Made by a program: the position numbers and the translations under genes. This document shows positions 8,554 to 17,833 of a stretch of 64,000 bases of DNA, one piece after another. This stretch comes from Xylophilus ampelinus (lineage in GTDB: Bacteria > Pseudomonadota > Gammaproteobacteria > Burkholderiales > Burkholderiaceae_C). The stretch lies in NCBI RefSeq assembly GCF_901875635.1, contig NZ_CABFMN010000081.1, positions 1-64,000 of the forward strand, written 5' to 3'. The first letter of the stretch is position 1, and each line of letters begins with the position of its first letter. The notes below the pieces were generated by a model. That model was not told where the DNA came from, ran no database searches, and worked only from the letters and a program-made list of their open reading frames with translations.

Positions 8554-9582
8554 GTGACCGGCGCCCCAGCCCCGATCGAGACCGATGCGCTGATCATCGG
8601 CGCGGGTCCGGTGGGGCTGTTCCAGGCCTTCCAGCTGGGCCTGCTCGAAATCGCCTGCCACATCGTCGACGCCCTGCCCCACGCGGGCGGCCAGTGCGTC
8701 GAGCTGTACGGCGACAAACCCATCTACGACATTCCGGGCACCCCCGCGACCACCGGCCGCGGGCTGGCGCAGGCGCTGCTCGCGCAACTCGCGCCCTTCA
8801 AGGTGCCGATGCATCTGGGCGAGCAGGTGTCGACCCTGGTGCGCGAATCCGACGGCCGCTGGCGCGCCGGCACCACCGGCGGCAAGACCTTTTTTACCAA
8901 GACCGTCTTCCTGGCCGCCGGCGTGGGCGCGTTCGTGCCGAAGAAGCTCGGCGTCGACGGGGCCGAGGCCTACGAGGGGCGGCAACTCTTCTATCACCCC
9001 TCCGACTTCGGTCGCTTCACCGGCCAGTCGGTGGTCGTGCACGGCGGCGAGGAGGCCGCTGTGGAAGCTGCGCTGGCGCTGGTGGGCGTGGCGCGCGAGG
9101 TCATGCTGCTGCACCGGCGCGACGCCTTCCGGGGTGACGAGGCGGCGGTGGCGCGGCTGCGCGCGCGCATCGACGCCGGCGACATCCGCCTCGTGATCGG
9201 CCAGCCGGGCGCCTTCGACGGCCGGCAGCTCGTCATCGCCACGCCCGAGGCGCAGACCGTGGTGCTGCGGCTCGATGCGCTGGTGGTCTGCCAGGGCATC
9301 TCGCCGCGCCTGGGCCCGATCGCCGACTGGGGCCTGGACCTGGAGCGCAAGCAGGTGCCAGTCGACACCACGCGCTACGAGACGCGCGAGCGCGGCCTTT
9401 TCGCCGTGGGCGACATCAACACCTACCCGGGCAAGAAGAAGCTGATCGTCTGCGGCTTCCACGAGGCCACGCTGGCCGCCTGGGCCGCCGCCGAGATCGT
9501 CTTCGACGGCAAGGTGCCGCCGCTGCAGTACACGACGACCAGCACGCGGCTGCACCAACTGCTGGGCGTGCCGCACCGCTGA
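8554..9582 (+). CDS. Ferredoxin--NADP(+) reductase, thioredoxin-reductase-like type
   Basis: A 342-residue FAD flavoprotein of the FNR2 group. The N-terminal FAD motif is IIGAGPVGLF near residues 15-24; QCVELYGDKPIYDIPG is the signature stretch of this group, and a second dinucleotide site VVHGGEEAAVEAA lies near residue 163. The ending GLFAVGDINTYPGKKKLIVCGFHEATLAA binds FAD. There is no CxxC redox disulfide, so it is not a thioredoxin reductase. The start is GTG at 8554, six bases after fdxA. It would transfer electrons between NADPH and the ferredoxin upstream. Confidence 0.92.
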   Translation: MTGAPAPIETDALIIGAGPVGLFQAFQLGLLEIACHIVDALPHAGGQCVELYGDKPIYDIPGTPATTGRGLAQALLAQLAPFKVPMHLGEQVSTLVRESDGRWRAGTTGGKTFFTKTVFLAAGVGAFVPKKLGVDGAEAYEGRQLFYHPSDFGRFTGQSVVVHGGEEAAVEAALALVGVAREVMLLHRRDAFRGDEAAVARLRARIDAGDIRLVIGQPGAFDGRQLVIATPEAQTVVLRLDALVVCQGISPRLGPIADWGLDLERKQVPVDTTRYETRERGLFAVGDINTYPGKKKLIVCGFHEATLAAWAAAEIVFDGKVPPLQYTTTSTRLHQLLGVPHR

Positions 9583-9661
9583 CGCGTCGCACCCGGCACA
9601 AACCCGCTGCACCGCGCCCGCGGGGCTTCGCATACTGGATGGCCCGATCTGGCCCGATGCG

Positions 9662-10255
9662 ATGAATGCCGACCCCGAGTTCGCCGGCGACTGCGGCGCC
9701 CGCCCCGACCTCCCCGACTGGGCGCAGGCGCTCGTCGAAGACCTGAGCCTGCGTGACGGCACGCCGGTCACCCTGCGTCCCATCCGGCCGCAGGACCTGC
9801 CGCGACATACACGCTTCGTGCGTGGCCTCTCGCCGCACACCGGCTACATGCGCCTGCTGTCGCCGCGGATGCCCCAGCCCGACGAGCTGCAGCGCATGAC
9901 CGAAACCGACTACCCGCATGCGCTGGCCCTGGTGGCGATCGCCTGCGTGGACGGCGTGCAGACCGAGGTCGGCGTGGCGCGCTACGCGCCCAGCGTCGAT
10001 GTGCAGGCCGCCGCTCGCGGCAGCGCCGAGTTCGCCATCGTGCTGGCCGATGCCTGGCAGAGCCGCGGACTGGCGCGCGTGCTGCTCTCGCGCCTGGTCG
10101 AGGCGGCCCGCGCAGCGGGCGTGCGCGAGCTGGCCGACGTTACGCTGCACGAGAACGCGCCCATGATCGGCCTGGCACGTGCGCTGGGCTTCACGGTGCA
10201 GCGCGATCCGCACGACGCCCGGCTCACCCGGTTGCGCAAGGCGCTGGCAGAGTAA
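9662..10255 (+). CDS. GNAT family N-acetyltransferase
   Basis: A 197-residue GNAT-fold enzyme. The acetyl-CoA-binding region is EFAIVLADAWQSRGLARVLLSRLVEAAR, where Q/R-x-x-G-L/A matches motif A. A C-terminal IGLARALGF-V segment corresponds to motif B. The N-terminal TLRPIRPQDLPRHTRFVRGLSP resembles the GNAT domain found in Pat-type protein acetyltransferases and related stand-alone proteins. The substrate is unknown. The preceding 79 bases contain no clear terminator or promoter. Confidence 0.85.
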   Translation: MNADPEFAGDCGARPDLPDWAQALVEDLSLRDGTPVTLRPIRPQDLPRHTRFVRGLSPHTGYMRLLSPRMPQPDELQRMTETDYPHALALVAIACVDGVQTEVGVARYAPSVDVQAAARGSAEFAIVLADAWQSRGLARVLLSRLVEAARAAGVRELADVTLHENAPMIGLARALGFTVQRDPHDARLTRLRKALAE

Positions 10256-10285
10256 GCGGCCGCGCAAGGTGCCGGTACCGGGCGC

Positions 10286-10618
10286 TCAGCGGCGCAGCGC
10301 GACGATCAGCACCAGCGTCGCGGCGCACATCACCGCGTTGCACAGGCTGACCACCACAGCGCGCGACGGGCGCCGCCCATTCTGTTCCCACAACCACAGC
10401 GCCATGGTGGCGTTGGCACCGGTCCAGGTGATCCACGTGAACAGCGAGTGCTGCTGCGAGTCGCCGCTGTGCCAGAGCGCCCAGATCGTCGGCACGTAGG
10501 CCACGACCCGGGCTGAACTGAACAGCGTGAAGGCCCAGGCCAGAGCACGGGCATAGAGGCACGCCGGGGCCAGCGGATCGCGGGCGGCGCGCGCCACGGC
10601 GGCGGGGGTGATGGCCAT
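10286..10618 (-). CDS. Small membrane protein, three helices, possibly PQ-loop/SemiSWEET-like
   Basis: A 110-residue protein with three hydrophobic segments, about residues 22-42, 51-72 and 84-106. The pattern AYVPTIWALW with a following W-x-TW and an asparagine-containing second helix resembles a SemiSWEET or PQ-loop half transporter, but the match is loose. The ATG at 10618 is chosen because the open frame upstream runs into the tctC gene. The gap to the tctC stop is seven bases, so both are probably on one message. Function unknown. Confidence 0.65.
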   Translation of the reverse strand: MAITPAAVARAARDPLAPACLYARALAWAFTLFSSARVVAYVPTIWALWHSGDSQQHSLFTWITWTGANATMALWLWEQNGRRPSRAVVVSLCNAVMCAATLVLIVALRR

Positions 10619-10625
10619 CGTCGCC

Positions 10626-11567
10626 TCACTCGGCCAGCGCGGCCCAGCGACGCGTTTCCTGCTCGATGGTCGTGCGCAGCTCCGCGGCCGTGGAGCCGAC
10701 GGGTTCGATGCCCAAGGCCTGAAGGCGGGCGCGCACGGCGGTCGATCCCATCGCCGCGCGGGCCGCCCTCTGCCAGCGCTCCAGCGCAATGCCTGGCGTG
10801 CCCGCGGGGGCGAGCAGCGCGAACCAGGCGGCGGATTCGAAGTCCGGCAGTCCGGCCTCCGACAAGGTCGGCAGTTCCGGCGCGATCGGCGAACGCTGGG
10901 CGGACGCCACGCCGAGCGCGACCAGGCGGCCCTCGCGCACCAGCGGCATCGCCGTCGCCACGTTGGCGAAGAAGAGGCTCACACGGCCCGCCACCACGTC
11001 CGGCAGCGGGCTCTGCGCGTATGGCACATGCGTCAGCGGCACCCCCAGGCGCCGGGCCAGCAACCGCCCGCCGCGGTGCGAGGAGGTTCCCGCACCGACC
11101 GACGCATAGCTCACCGTGCCCGGCGGCTGCGACCGTGCCCAGGCCATCAGCCCCGCGAGATCGCTGACGCCGAGGCCGGTGCCCACCACCAGCACATTGG
11201 GCGTGGCGACCAGCCGCGAGACCGGTGCCAGGTCACGCACCGGGTCGTAGCGGCGCAGACCCTGCGGGTCGGGCATGACGAGCGCGGCGTCGCCCGACAG
11301 CACCACGGTGCGGCCGTCCGCCGTGGCGCGCGCGACATGCGCGACCCCGACCATGCCGCCCGCGCCGGGCTGGTTCTCCACCACCACCGGCATGCCGAGC
11401 TCGGCGGCCATGGGCTCGACCAGCAGGCGTGCCACCGTGTCCGGCGCCGAGCCGGCCGCAAATGGCACTACCACGGTGGCGTGGGCTGCCTGTGCCGCGG
11501 TGCGGAAGGTGGCACCGGCGGCACACAGCGCGCATAGCAGGACATGTCGACGGCGAAGGGATGGCAT
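10626..11567 (-). CDS. Tripartite tricarboxylate transporter (Bug/TctC) substrate-binding protein
   Basis: A 313-residue periplasmic binding protein of the Bug family, very abundant in Burkholderiales. An N-terminal Arg-rich signal peptide (MPSLRRRHVLLCALCAAGA) is followed by VVVPFAAGSAPDTVARLL and VVENQPGAGGMVG, the ligand-pocket signature of the family. The ending has the usual SEAGLPDFESAAWFALLAPAGTP. The ATG at 11567 is chosen because the further upstream extension lacks a signal peptide. No TctAB membrane genes are nearby, so it may act with a distant transporter or in sensing. It is divergent from the regulator at 11675. Confidence 0.9.
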   Translation of the reverse strand: MPSLRRRHVLLCALCAAGATFRTAAQAAHATVVVPFAAGSAPDTVARLLVEPMAAELGMPVVVENQPGAGGMVGVAHVARATADGRTVVLSGDAALVMPDPQGLRRYDPVRDLAPVSRLVATPNVLVVGTGLGVSDLAGLMAWARSQPPGTVSYASVGAGTSSHRGGRLLARRLGVPLTHVPYAQSPLPDVVAGRVSLFFANVATAMPLVREGRLVALGVASAQRSPIAPELPTLSEAGLPDFESAAWFALLAPAGTPGIALERWQRAARAAMGSTAVRARLQALGIEPVGSTAAELRTTIEQETRRWAALAE

Positions 11568-11674
11568 GGCGAGCTCCGAAGTTCGAGGGTGTACAGCCAG
11601 TGTGCGCGCCTGGCACTGGACGGATCTTGGGCTTTTCTTAAGATTGGCCACACCCCTCGTCCGCGCACCACGCC

Positions 11675-13270
11675 GTGACCTCCACCTCTGACGAACCGCC
11701 GCAAGGCGAGCCGGATGCCGCGCTGTGCATCGGCGACTGGACGGTGCTCGCGCTGGCCGACCGGATCGAGCGCGATGGCACCTCGCACAAGCTAGAGCCG
11801 CGTGCCATGCGGCTTCTGCTGGTGCTGGCGCGCGCCGGCGGTGCGGTGGTGCCGGCGTCTTCGCTGCTGGCCACCGTGTGGGCCGGCGTGGTCGTCACCC
11901 CCAGTTCGCTCTACGAGGGCGTGTCTCGCCTGCGCAAGCTGTTGGGCCGGGATGCGGAGGGCCGCGAGGCGATCGAATCGGTGCCTCGCAAGGGCTACCG
12001 GTTGCGCTGGCCGGTACAGCACGCGACCGAGCCTACGCTCGATGCGCATTCCATCGCCGTGCTGCCTTTCGAGGCCATCGGGGTCGAGCCCGCGCTGGAC
12101 TTCATTCCGCCGGCCCTCACCGACCGCCTGATCGGCGAGCTGTCGCGCCACGGAGAGCTCAGCGTGCTGGCGCGCGGCACCATGCTGCGCTACGGCGAGC
12201 GCGGCAGGCCCGCCGCCGAGCTGGCCCACGAGCTGGGCGTGCGTTGCGTGGTCGACGGACGGGTGCGCCAGGTGCCCGGCGAGCGCCTGTGGATCGAGGT
12301 GGCACTCATCGACGGACCGAGCCAGCGCCAGACCTGGACAGAGACGATCGAGCTGGAAGCGCGCCAGTGGACGCAGGCCGCGGACGTCGTGGTCGGACGG
12401 CTGGCCCGCACCCTGACCTTCGAGTTCCACGCACGCCCCCCTGGCGCCGACGCGGCCAATGCGCCGCCGCACGCGTCGGCACGCGACCTAGCGGCGCGCG
12501 CCTGGGTCGAGCTGTTCGCACGGCCCGAATCGCAGGCCACGAACCAGCGCGCCCAGGCTTGGGCGCGGCAGGCGCTCGCCGGCGACCCCGGCTGTGCCCT
12601 GGCCGAAGTCTGCCTGGCCAGCGCTGCCTGGCGTGCGGCCCAGTTCGACTGGGAATCGGCGCCGGACGCCACGGCGGAAAAGCTGCCTCTGGACGCAGCC
12701 ATGCGCCATGCCGAGCGCGCGCTCGACCTCGCGCCCGACGAACCGGACGCGCACTATGTGCTGGGCCTCATCGCCTATTCGCGCGGCGAGACGGTGCGCG
12801 CCGAAGAAGCATTGCGCCACTGCCTCAGGCTCTCGGCCTCGTTCGCGCCGGCTTTCGGGCTGCTGGCATTGGTGCGCACACGCCTGGGGCACCCGGAAGA
12901 AGCGGCTTCCCTGTGCGACCGCGCCTTCGCACTCAGCCCGCGCGAGCCGCTGCGCGCCGTGTGGCATCTCGCATTGGGCTGGAGTGCACTTGCCCGACAG
13001 GACGCGGCCACCGCGCTCGACGCCGCGCAGCGCGCCATGGCCGTGAATCCTGCCTTCCCCACCCCCTATGCGGTCGGCGCCGTGGCGGCCCGGATGCTGG
13101 GGCAGGATGCCCTGGCCACGCAGTGGGTCGCGGTGCTGCGCACGCGCTCCCCCTTTCGCAGCGTCGCGGAATTCCTGCGCCGCATGCCCGCCGCCACCGC
13201 GCCGGCCCATCGGCGCCAGATGCAAACGGCGGCACGATGGCTCGCCGAGGCCGGCCTGCCCGCGGACTAG
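11675..13270 (+). CDS. Winged-helix transcriptional regulator with TPR C-terminal region (CadC/TolB-like type)
   Basis: A 531-residue protein with a GTG start at 11675. Residues 15-105 form an OmpR/CadC-type winged helix (LEPRAMRLLLVLARAGGAVVPASSLLATVWAGV, then SVPRKGYRLRW). Residues 115-245 resemble the TolB-like N-terminal domain (SIAVLPFEAIG, LTDRLIGELSRHGELSVLARGT) found in such regulators. The remainder is tetratricopeptide-like helices, about residues 270-500. There is no membrane helix, so it is a cytoplasmic one-component regulator. Divergent orientation to the TctC gene, with a 107-bp shared promoter region, suggests it controls that gene. The inducer is unknown. Confidence 0.85.
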   Translation: MTSTSDEPPQGEPDAALCIGDWTVLALADRIERDGTSHKLEPRAMRLLLVLARAGGAVVPASSLLATVWAGVVVTPSSLYEGVSRLRKLLGRDAEGREAIESVPRKGYRLRWPVQHATEPTLDAHSIAVLPFEAIGVEPALDFIPPALTDRLIGELSRHGELSVLARGTMLRYGERGRPAAELAHELGVRCVVDGRVRQVPGERLWIEVALIDGPSQRQTWTETIELEARQWTQAADVVVGRLARTLTFEFHARPPGADAANAPPHASARDLAARAWVELFARPESQATNQRAQAWARQALAGDPGCALAEVCLASAAWRAAQFDWESAPDATAEKLPLDAAMRHAERALDLAPDEPDAHYVLGLIAYSRGETVRAEEALRHCLRLSASFAPAFGLLALVRTRLGHPEEAASLCDRAFALSPREPLRAVWHLALGWSALARQDAATALDAAQRAMAVNPAFPTPYAVGAVAARMLGQDALATQWVAVLRTRSPFRSVAEFLRRMPAATAPAHRRQMQTAARWLAEAGLPAD

Positions 13271-13337
13271 GCCGCGGTCGTCGAGGGCAGCGCGGGAAGC
13301 GCTAACATGCGCCTTGCCCGGACCCGCGCCGGGCGTT

Positions 13338-13425
13338 CGCTGGGGGTGTTGGCCCTGCCGCTGCAGGCGCCGACTGAGAGAGTCCCTTTGAACCTGATTG
13401 AGGTAATCCTCGCGCAGGGAAGCCA
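13338..13425 (+). promoter_or_regulatory. TPP riboswitch upstream of cytX
   Basis: The THI-element consensus is clear: GGGGGTGTT at 13342, CTGAGAGA near 13373, CCCTTTGAACCTGATT at 13384-13399, GGTAATCCTCGCG and the closing CAGGGAAGC. It lies about 95 bp before the cytX start. Thiamine pyrophosphate binding normally blocks translation or causes termination. The variable P3 arm differs from the second copy at 18816. Confidence 0.95.
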
Positions 13426-13517
13426 ATCCGGCTGCCGAGCTCCGGCAGGGACCCGTCTCCATCGACCGTCCATCCCGGAAACCGCCCACCTGCCATGACT
13501 TTGCACGGAGCAAATCG

Positions 13518-14852
13518 ATGGCAATCCACACCGAGCCGGCCGCCCCGCCGGCCTTCAACGAAGCACTGACGCCACTGCCCGATGCGCAGCGCGTGTTCCG
13601 CTGGCACGACCACGCCTCGCTGTGGTTCAGCCTCGGCGTCGGGCTGCTGGTCATGCAGATCGGCGCCTACCTGGTGCCGGCCGTAGGCACGCGCGATGCC
13701 GCGCTCGCGATCGTGCTCGGCTCGGCGGTCGGCGCCGGCCTGCTGGCCTGGACGGCGCGCCTGGGCTGCCAGAGCGGACTGGCCAGCGCCGGACTGATGC
13801 ACGCCACCTACGGCAGCGCCTTCGCTCGCCTGCCGGTGGTGCTGAACATCGCGCAGCTCATCGGCTGGACCACCTTCGAACTCGTGGTGATGCGCGAAGG
13901 CACGCAGGCCATCGCATCACAGGCGGCCGGCTGGACCACCACAGGTTGGCTCGGCACCCTGCTGCCCACACTGCTCTGGGGCGCGGTGCTGCTGGCGCTG
14001 CTGGGCGGCTCGATGGTGACGCTGGTGCGGCGCTTCGTGAGCCGCTTCGGCCTGCCGCTGGTGCTGCTGTCGCTGCTGTGGCTGAGCTGGCAGTTCGCAA
14101 CCCGGTTGCATGCCCACGGGTGGGCGGCCTTCTGGTCACGGCCCGGCGACGGCAGCATGGGGCTGTTCGGCGCGATGGATCTGGTGATCGCGATGCCCGT
14201 GTCCTGGCTGCCGCTGGTGGCCGACTACGCGCGCCACGGCCGGCGCGCAACCCGTGGCCTTGGCAGTGCCTTCGGCGGCACCTGGCTGGGCTATGCGGTG
14301 GCCAACATCTGGTGCTATGCGCTGGGCGTGATGGTGGTGAGCGTGGCCGAGCCGGGCACCGGCCTTGTCACCGCGCTGCTGCTGGCGCAGGGCGGCCTGG
14401 TCGCGTTGGGGCTGATCCTCATCGACGAACTGGACAACGCGTACGGCGATGTCTATTCGGGCGCCGTGTCGGCCCACAGCCTGCGCCCGCGCTGGAGCGT
14501 GCGGCGCTGGGGCCTGGGCCTCGCGCTGCTGTGCACCGGGCTGGCACTGGTGCTGCCCATGCACACGCTGGAGCCCTTCCTGCTCATGTTGAGTTCGGTG
14601 TTCGTGCCGCTGTACGGCGTGATCCTCGGGCGCCTGGGCAGCGGCGACGCCGCTCCGACCGCGCGGCGCGTCGAGCCGGTGGCGGCGCTGCTGTGGATCG
14701 GCGGCATCGCCCTGTACCACGGCCTCGCGGCCTGGGCCCCTCAGGCGGGCTCGGCGCTGCCGACGCTGGCGGCGACCTTCGTGGTGGCGCGCCTCACGCG
14801 CGCACGTCCAGTGGCACCAGCTGCGCTGGCTGCGGCGCAAAGCCATGGTTGA
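13518..14852 (+). CDS. cytX: Putative hydroxymethylpyrimidine transporter CytX (NCS1 family)
   Basis: A 444-residue inner-membrane permease of the nucleobase:cation symporter-1 family with about 12 hydrophobic segments. The stretches WFSLGVGLLVMQIGAYLVP, IGWTTFELVVM and MPVSWLPLVADYARHGR are typical of NCS1 proteins of the CytX group, which are predicted to import the thiamine pyrimidine precursor HMP. The TPP riboswitch directly upstream supports that role. Its 3' end overlaps the convergent thiD gene by 59 bp. Confidence 0.9.
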   Translation: MAIHTEPAAPPAFNEALTPLPDAQRVFRWHDHASLWFSLGVGLLVMQIGAYLVPAVGTRDAALAIVLGSAVGAGLLAWTARLGCQSGLASAGLMHATYGSAFARLPVVLNIAQLIGWTTFELVVMREGTQAIASQAAGWTTTGWLGTLLPTLLWGAVLLALLGGSMVTLVRRFVSRFGLPLVLLSLLWLSWQFATRLHAHGWAAFWSRPGDGSMGLFGAMDLVIAMPVSWLPLVADYARHGRRATRGLGSAFGGTWLGYAVANIWCYALGVMVVSVAEPGTGLVTALLLAQGGLVALGLILIDELDNAYGDVYSGAVSAHSLRPRWSVRRWGLGLALLCTGLALVLPMHTLEPFLLMLSSVFVPLYGVILGRLGSGDAAPTARRVEPVAALLWIGGIALYHGLAAWAPQAGSALPTLAATFVVARLTRARPVAPAALAAAQSHG

Positions 14853-15660
14853 GCGGCCCGTGGCCCTGCCCCGTGGCCACCTGCGCACCGGCACGCATGG
14901 CCGACTGCACGTAGGCGTGGGCGGCGCCCACCGCATGGGGCAAATCGTCGCCCCGCGCCAGGGTGCAGGCGATGGCCGAGGAGAGCGTGCAGCCGGTGCC
15001 GTGCAGGTTGCGGCTTGCAATGCGCGACGCGTGCCAGCGCAGCGGGGGCGCGTCCTTGCGCGCGAGCAGATCCACCACCTCGTTACCGGGCAAATGGCCG
15101 CCCTTGAGCAGCACGGCCCGAGCCCCCAGGGAAAGCAGTTCCTCGGCAGCCGCCTGCATGTCGTTTGCACCGGCAATGCCATGGCCCACGAGCAGCGCCG
15201 CCTCGTCGAGGTTGGGCGTCACGACGGCGGCACGCGGGAACAGTTCGCGCACCATGACCTGTACCGTCTCCTGCGCGATGAGCCGGTCGCCGCTGGTGGC
15301 GACCATCACCGGGTCGAGCACCACGCGCTGCAGGCCGTAGCGGTCGATGGCCCAGGCGACCACGTCCACCACCTCGGGGGCATGCAGCATCCCGATCTTG
15401 ACGGCGTCGACGCCGATGTCCTCGATCACCGCCTGCAGCTGCGCCTTGAGGAAGGCCGGTGGCACGGCGTGGATGCCGCTCACGCCGCGCGTGTTCTGTG
15501 CCGTGAGTGCAGTGATCGCCGTCATGCCGTAGCAGCCCAGCGCGGCGAAGGTCTTGAGGTCGGCCTGGATGCCGGCGCCGCCGCCGCTGTCGGAACCGGC
15601 GATGGACAGCACGCGGACGTAGCGCGACGCCGGTGCAGGGAACGTGGAAGGTGTGCTCAC
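14794..15660 (-). CDS. thiD: Bifunctional hydroxymethylpyrimidine kinase/phosphomethylpyrimidine kinase
   Basis: A 288-residue ribokinase-fold enzyme that phosphorylates HMP and HMP-phosphate for thiamine synthesis. Visible motifs are SIAGSDSGGGAGIQADLKTF near the N terminus, DAVKIGMLHAPEVV, LDPVMVATSGD, VTPNLDEA, and the anion-hole motif HGTGCTLSSAIA. The start is taken as GTG at 15660; the frame upstream is Arg/Pro-rich and overlaps thiO. It runs opposite to its neighbours and overlaps the end of cytX, so it is not controlled by the cytX riboswitch. Confidence 0.93.
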   Translation of the reverse strand: MSTPSTFPAPASRYVRVLSIAGSDSGGGAGIQADLKTFAALGCYGMTAITALTAQNTRGVSGIHAVPPAFLKAQLQAVIEDIGVDAVKIGMLHAPEVVDVVAWAIDRYGLQRVVLDPVMVATSGDRLIAQETVQVMVRELFPRAAVVTPNLDEAALLVGHGIAGANDMQAAAEELLSLGARAVLLKGGHLPGNEVVDLLARKDAPPLRWHASRIASRNLHGTGCTLSSAIACTLARGDDLPHAVGAAHAYVQSAMRAGAQVATGQGHGPLNHGFAPQPAQLVPLDVRA

Positions 15661-15695
15661 CGAAAAATTATCTGCCACGGCCGCAAGGGGGTTGC

Positions 15696-16817
15696 ATGAA
15701 CGGCGCTGTTCTGCCCTTTCGCCTGGCCCACGTGCTCGGCGCCGGGCTGATGGGCCGGCTGATGGCGCTGGCCTTGGCACGCGCCGGCTGCGAGGTGTCG
15801 GTGCACGATGCGGGCGGCCCCGAGGGCGACCAGGCCGCGGCACGCGTGGCGGCGGCCATGCTGGCGCCGCTGGCCGAATCGGCCATCGCACCACCGGCGC
15901 TCGTGCGCATGGGGCTGCACAGCCTCGCGCGCTGGCCGCAGTTGCTGGCCACGCTGCCGCGGCCGGTGTTCTTCCAGCAGGCGGGCACCCTGATCGTCTG
16001 GCACCGGCAGGACGCCGCCGAGGCCGAGCGCCTGGCGGGCACGCTGCGCCGCACACAGGGCACCGTGCATGGCCTGGTGCCGATGCAGGCGCTCGACGCG
16101 CCTGCGCTGGCGGCCCTGGAGCCCGCGCTGGCCGGGCGCTTCGTGCGCGGCTGGTGGCTGCCCGGCGAAGGCCAGCTCGACAACCGCGGACTGCTGGATG
16201 CCCTGCGCGCGGCCCTCGAAGCCGACGCCAGGGTGACGCTGCACTGGCACAGCCGCTGCTCGCCGGACGACTTCGCGCCCGGGTCCGACGCCCGCGTGAT
16301 CGACTGCCGCGGCCTGGGCGCCCGCGCCGAGTGGCCGCAATTGCGCGGCGTGCGTGGCGAGGTGATCCGCGTGCATGCGCCCGACGTCGAGCTGCACCGC
16401 CCCACGCGGCTGGTGCACCCGCGCTACCCGCTCTACATCGCGCCCAAGCCGGACCACCTGTTCGTGATCGGTGCGACCGAGATCGAATCGCAGGACCTGT
16501 CGCCCGCGAGCGTGCGCTCGACGATGGAACTGCTGAGCGCCGCCTACGCGGTGCACCCTGGATTCGGCGAAGCGCGCATCTTGGAGATCGCCACGCAGTG
16601 CCGCCCCACCCTGCCCGACAACCGGCCTGCGCTGCGCTGGCACAGCCCGCACGTGCTGCAGGTCAACGGCCTGTACCGCCACGGATTCATGATCGCGCCA
16701 GCCATGCTCGACGCCGCCTGGCAGTGCCTGGCCGGCGAAGCGCCGACGCTGGCGCGCGAATTCGAGATCGCCATCGAGACCGACAGTCGCTGCGGCGACG
16801 AGGAGACTGTGACGTGA
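15696..16817 (+). CDS. thiO: FAD-dependent glycine oxidase ThiO
   Basis: A 373-residue D-amino-acid-oxidase-fold flavoprotein that makes iminoglycine for the thiazole ring. The N-terminal dinucleotide motif is somewhat atypical (VLGAGLMGRLMALALARAG). The rest fits the family: AARVAAAMLAPLAE, a conserved GEVIRVHAPDV, TEIESQDLSPASVRST and the ending VNGLYRHGFMIAP. The ATG at 15696 is only 36 bp from the divergent thiD start. The stop overlaps the thiS start by four bases (GTGA). Position directly before thiS and thiG supports the assignment over other DAO-family oxidases. Confidence 0.9.
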   Translation: MNGAVLPFRLAHVLGAGLMGRLMALALARAGCEVSVHDAGGPEGDQAAARVAAAMLAPLAESAIAPPALVRMGLHSLARWPQLLATLPRPVFFQQAGTLIVWHRQDAAEAERLAGTLRRTQGTVHGLVPMQALDAPALAALEPALAGRFVRGWWLPGEGQLDNRGLLDALRAALEADARVTLHWHSRCSPDDFAPGSDARVIDCRGLGARAEWPQLRGVRGEVIRVHAPDVELHRPTRLVHPRYPLYIAPKPDHLFVIGATEIESQDLSPASVRSTMELLSAAYAVHPGFGEARILEIATQCRPTLPDNRPALRWHSPHVLQVNGLYRHGFMIAPAMLDAAWQCLAGEAPTLAREFEIAIETDSRCGDEETVT

Positions 16818-17011
16818 ACATCCTGCTCAACGGCGAGCCGTGCGAACTCGACGCGCCCGCTACCCTGGCCGAAGCCATCGCGCTGCTGGCGCCGCAGCCG
16901 CCGTTTGCGGCCGCGGTCAACCGCGAATTCGTGCCACGCTCGGCCTATGCGCAACGCCGGCTGAGCGATGGCGATGACGTCGAGGTCATCCGGCCAGTGA
17001 CCGGAGGCTGA
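16814..17011 (+). CDS. thiS: Sulfur carrier protein ThiS
   Basis: A 65-residue ubiquitin-fold protein with the diagnostic C-terminal Gly-Gly, the site of thiocarboxylate formation. The beginning NILLNGEPCELDAPATLAEAI and the ending DDVEVIRPVTGG are typical. It starts with GTG, overlapping the thiO stop by four bases, and is followed three bases later by thiG, its partner in thiazole synthesis. Confidence 0.95.
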   Translation: MNILLNGEPCELDAPATLAEAIALLAPQPPFAAAVNREFVPRSAYAQRRLSDGDDVEVIRPVTGG

Positions 17012-17014
17012 GCG

Positions 17015-17833
17015 ATGCGCAACGACCACACCACGAACGACGACGCGCTGGTGCTCTACGGCCAGCGCTTCGACAGCCGGCTGCTGCTGGGCACGGCGCG
17101 CTACCCCTCGCCCGACGTGCTGGAGGCGGCCGTGCAACGCGCCCGGCCGGCCATGCTCACGGCCTCGCTGCGGCGTCAGGGTGCGGCGGCCGACGGCGCT
17201 GCCGCGGGCGGCGACTTCTGGGGCCTGCTCCGGCGGCTGGGTGTGCCCGTGCTGCCCAACACCGCGGGCTGCCACACGATCCAGGAGGTGATCGCCACCG
17301 CGCAGATGGCGCGCGAGGTGTTCGAGACGCCGTGGCTGAAGCTCGAGCTGATCGGCGACGACTACACCCTGCAGCCCGACACGCTCAACCTGGTCGAGGC
17401 GGCGCGGCTGCTGATCGCCGACGGCTTTCAGGTGCTGCCCTACTGCACCGAGGACCTGGTGCTGTGCCAGCGGCTGGTCGACGTGGGCTGCCAGGCCGTG
17501 ATGCCCTGGGCGGCGCCGATCGGCACCGGCCGGGGGCCGGTCAACCCCTACGCGCTGCAGATGTTGCGCGAGCGCCTCGAGGTGCCGATGCTGGTGGACG
17601 CCGGCCTGGGGCTTCCGTCGCACGCCTGCCAGGTCATGGAATGGGGCTACGACGGCGTGCTGCTCAACACCGCGGTGGCACTCGCGCAGGACCCGGTCGC
17701 GATGGCCGGCGCCTTTGCCGACGCGGTGCAGGCCGGACGCACGGCGCGCCGGGCCGGGGCGATGGCCGCCGCCGACAATGCCCAGCCCAGCACGCCCGTG
17801 CTGGGCACCCCTTTCTGGCACCACCACGGATGA
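17015..17833 (+). CDS. thiG: Thiazole synthase
   Basis: A 272-residue TIM-barrel enzyme that joins 1-deoxyxylulose phosphate, ThiS thiocarboxylate and iminoglycine. The Lys that forms the Schiff base is in [10 protein letters not shown] near residue 108. Other family segments are [45 protein letters not shown] and [29 protein letters not shown]. The usual ~260-residue length is matched. Its stop overlaps the thiE ATG (ATGA). Confidence 0.96.
   Translation: MRNDHTTNDDALVLYGQRFDSRLLLGTARYPSPDVLEAAVQRARPAMLTASLRRQGAAADGAAAGGDFWGLLRRLGVPVLPNTAGCHTIQEVIATAQMAREVFETPWLKLELIGDDYTLQPDTLNLVEAARLLIADGFQVLPYCTEDLVLCQRLVDVGCQAVMPWAAPIGTGRGPVNPYALQMLRERLEVPMLVDAGLGLPSHACQVMEWGYDGVLLNTAVALAQDPVAMAGAFADAVQAGRTARRAGAMAAADNAQPSTPVLGTPFWHHHG

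Noticed and set aside
6493..9840. A 1115-codon open frame on the minus strand
   Set aside because: It lies antisense to cysD, cysN, fdxA and the ferredoxin reductase, all of which are recognised by motifs; the composition is typical of an antisense shadow in high-GC DNA.
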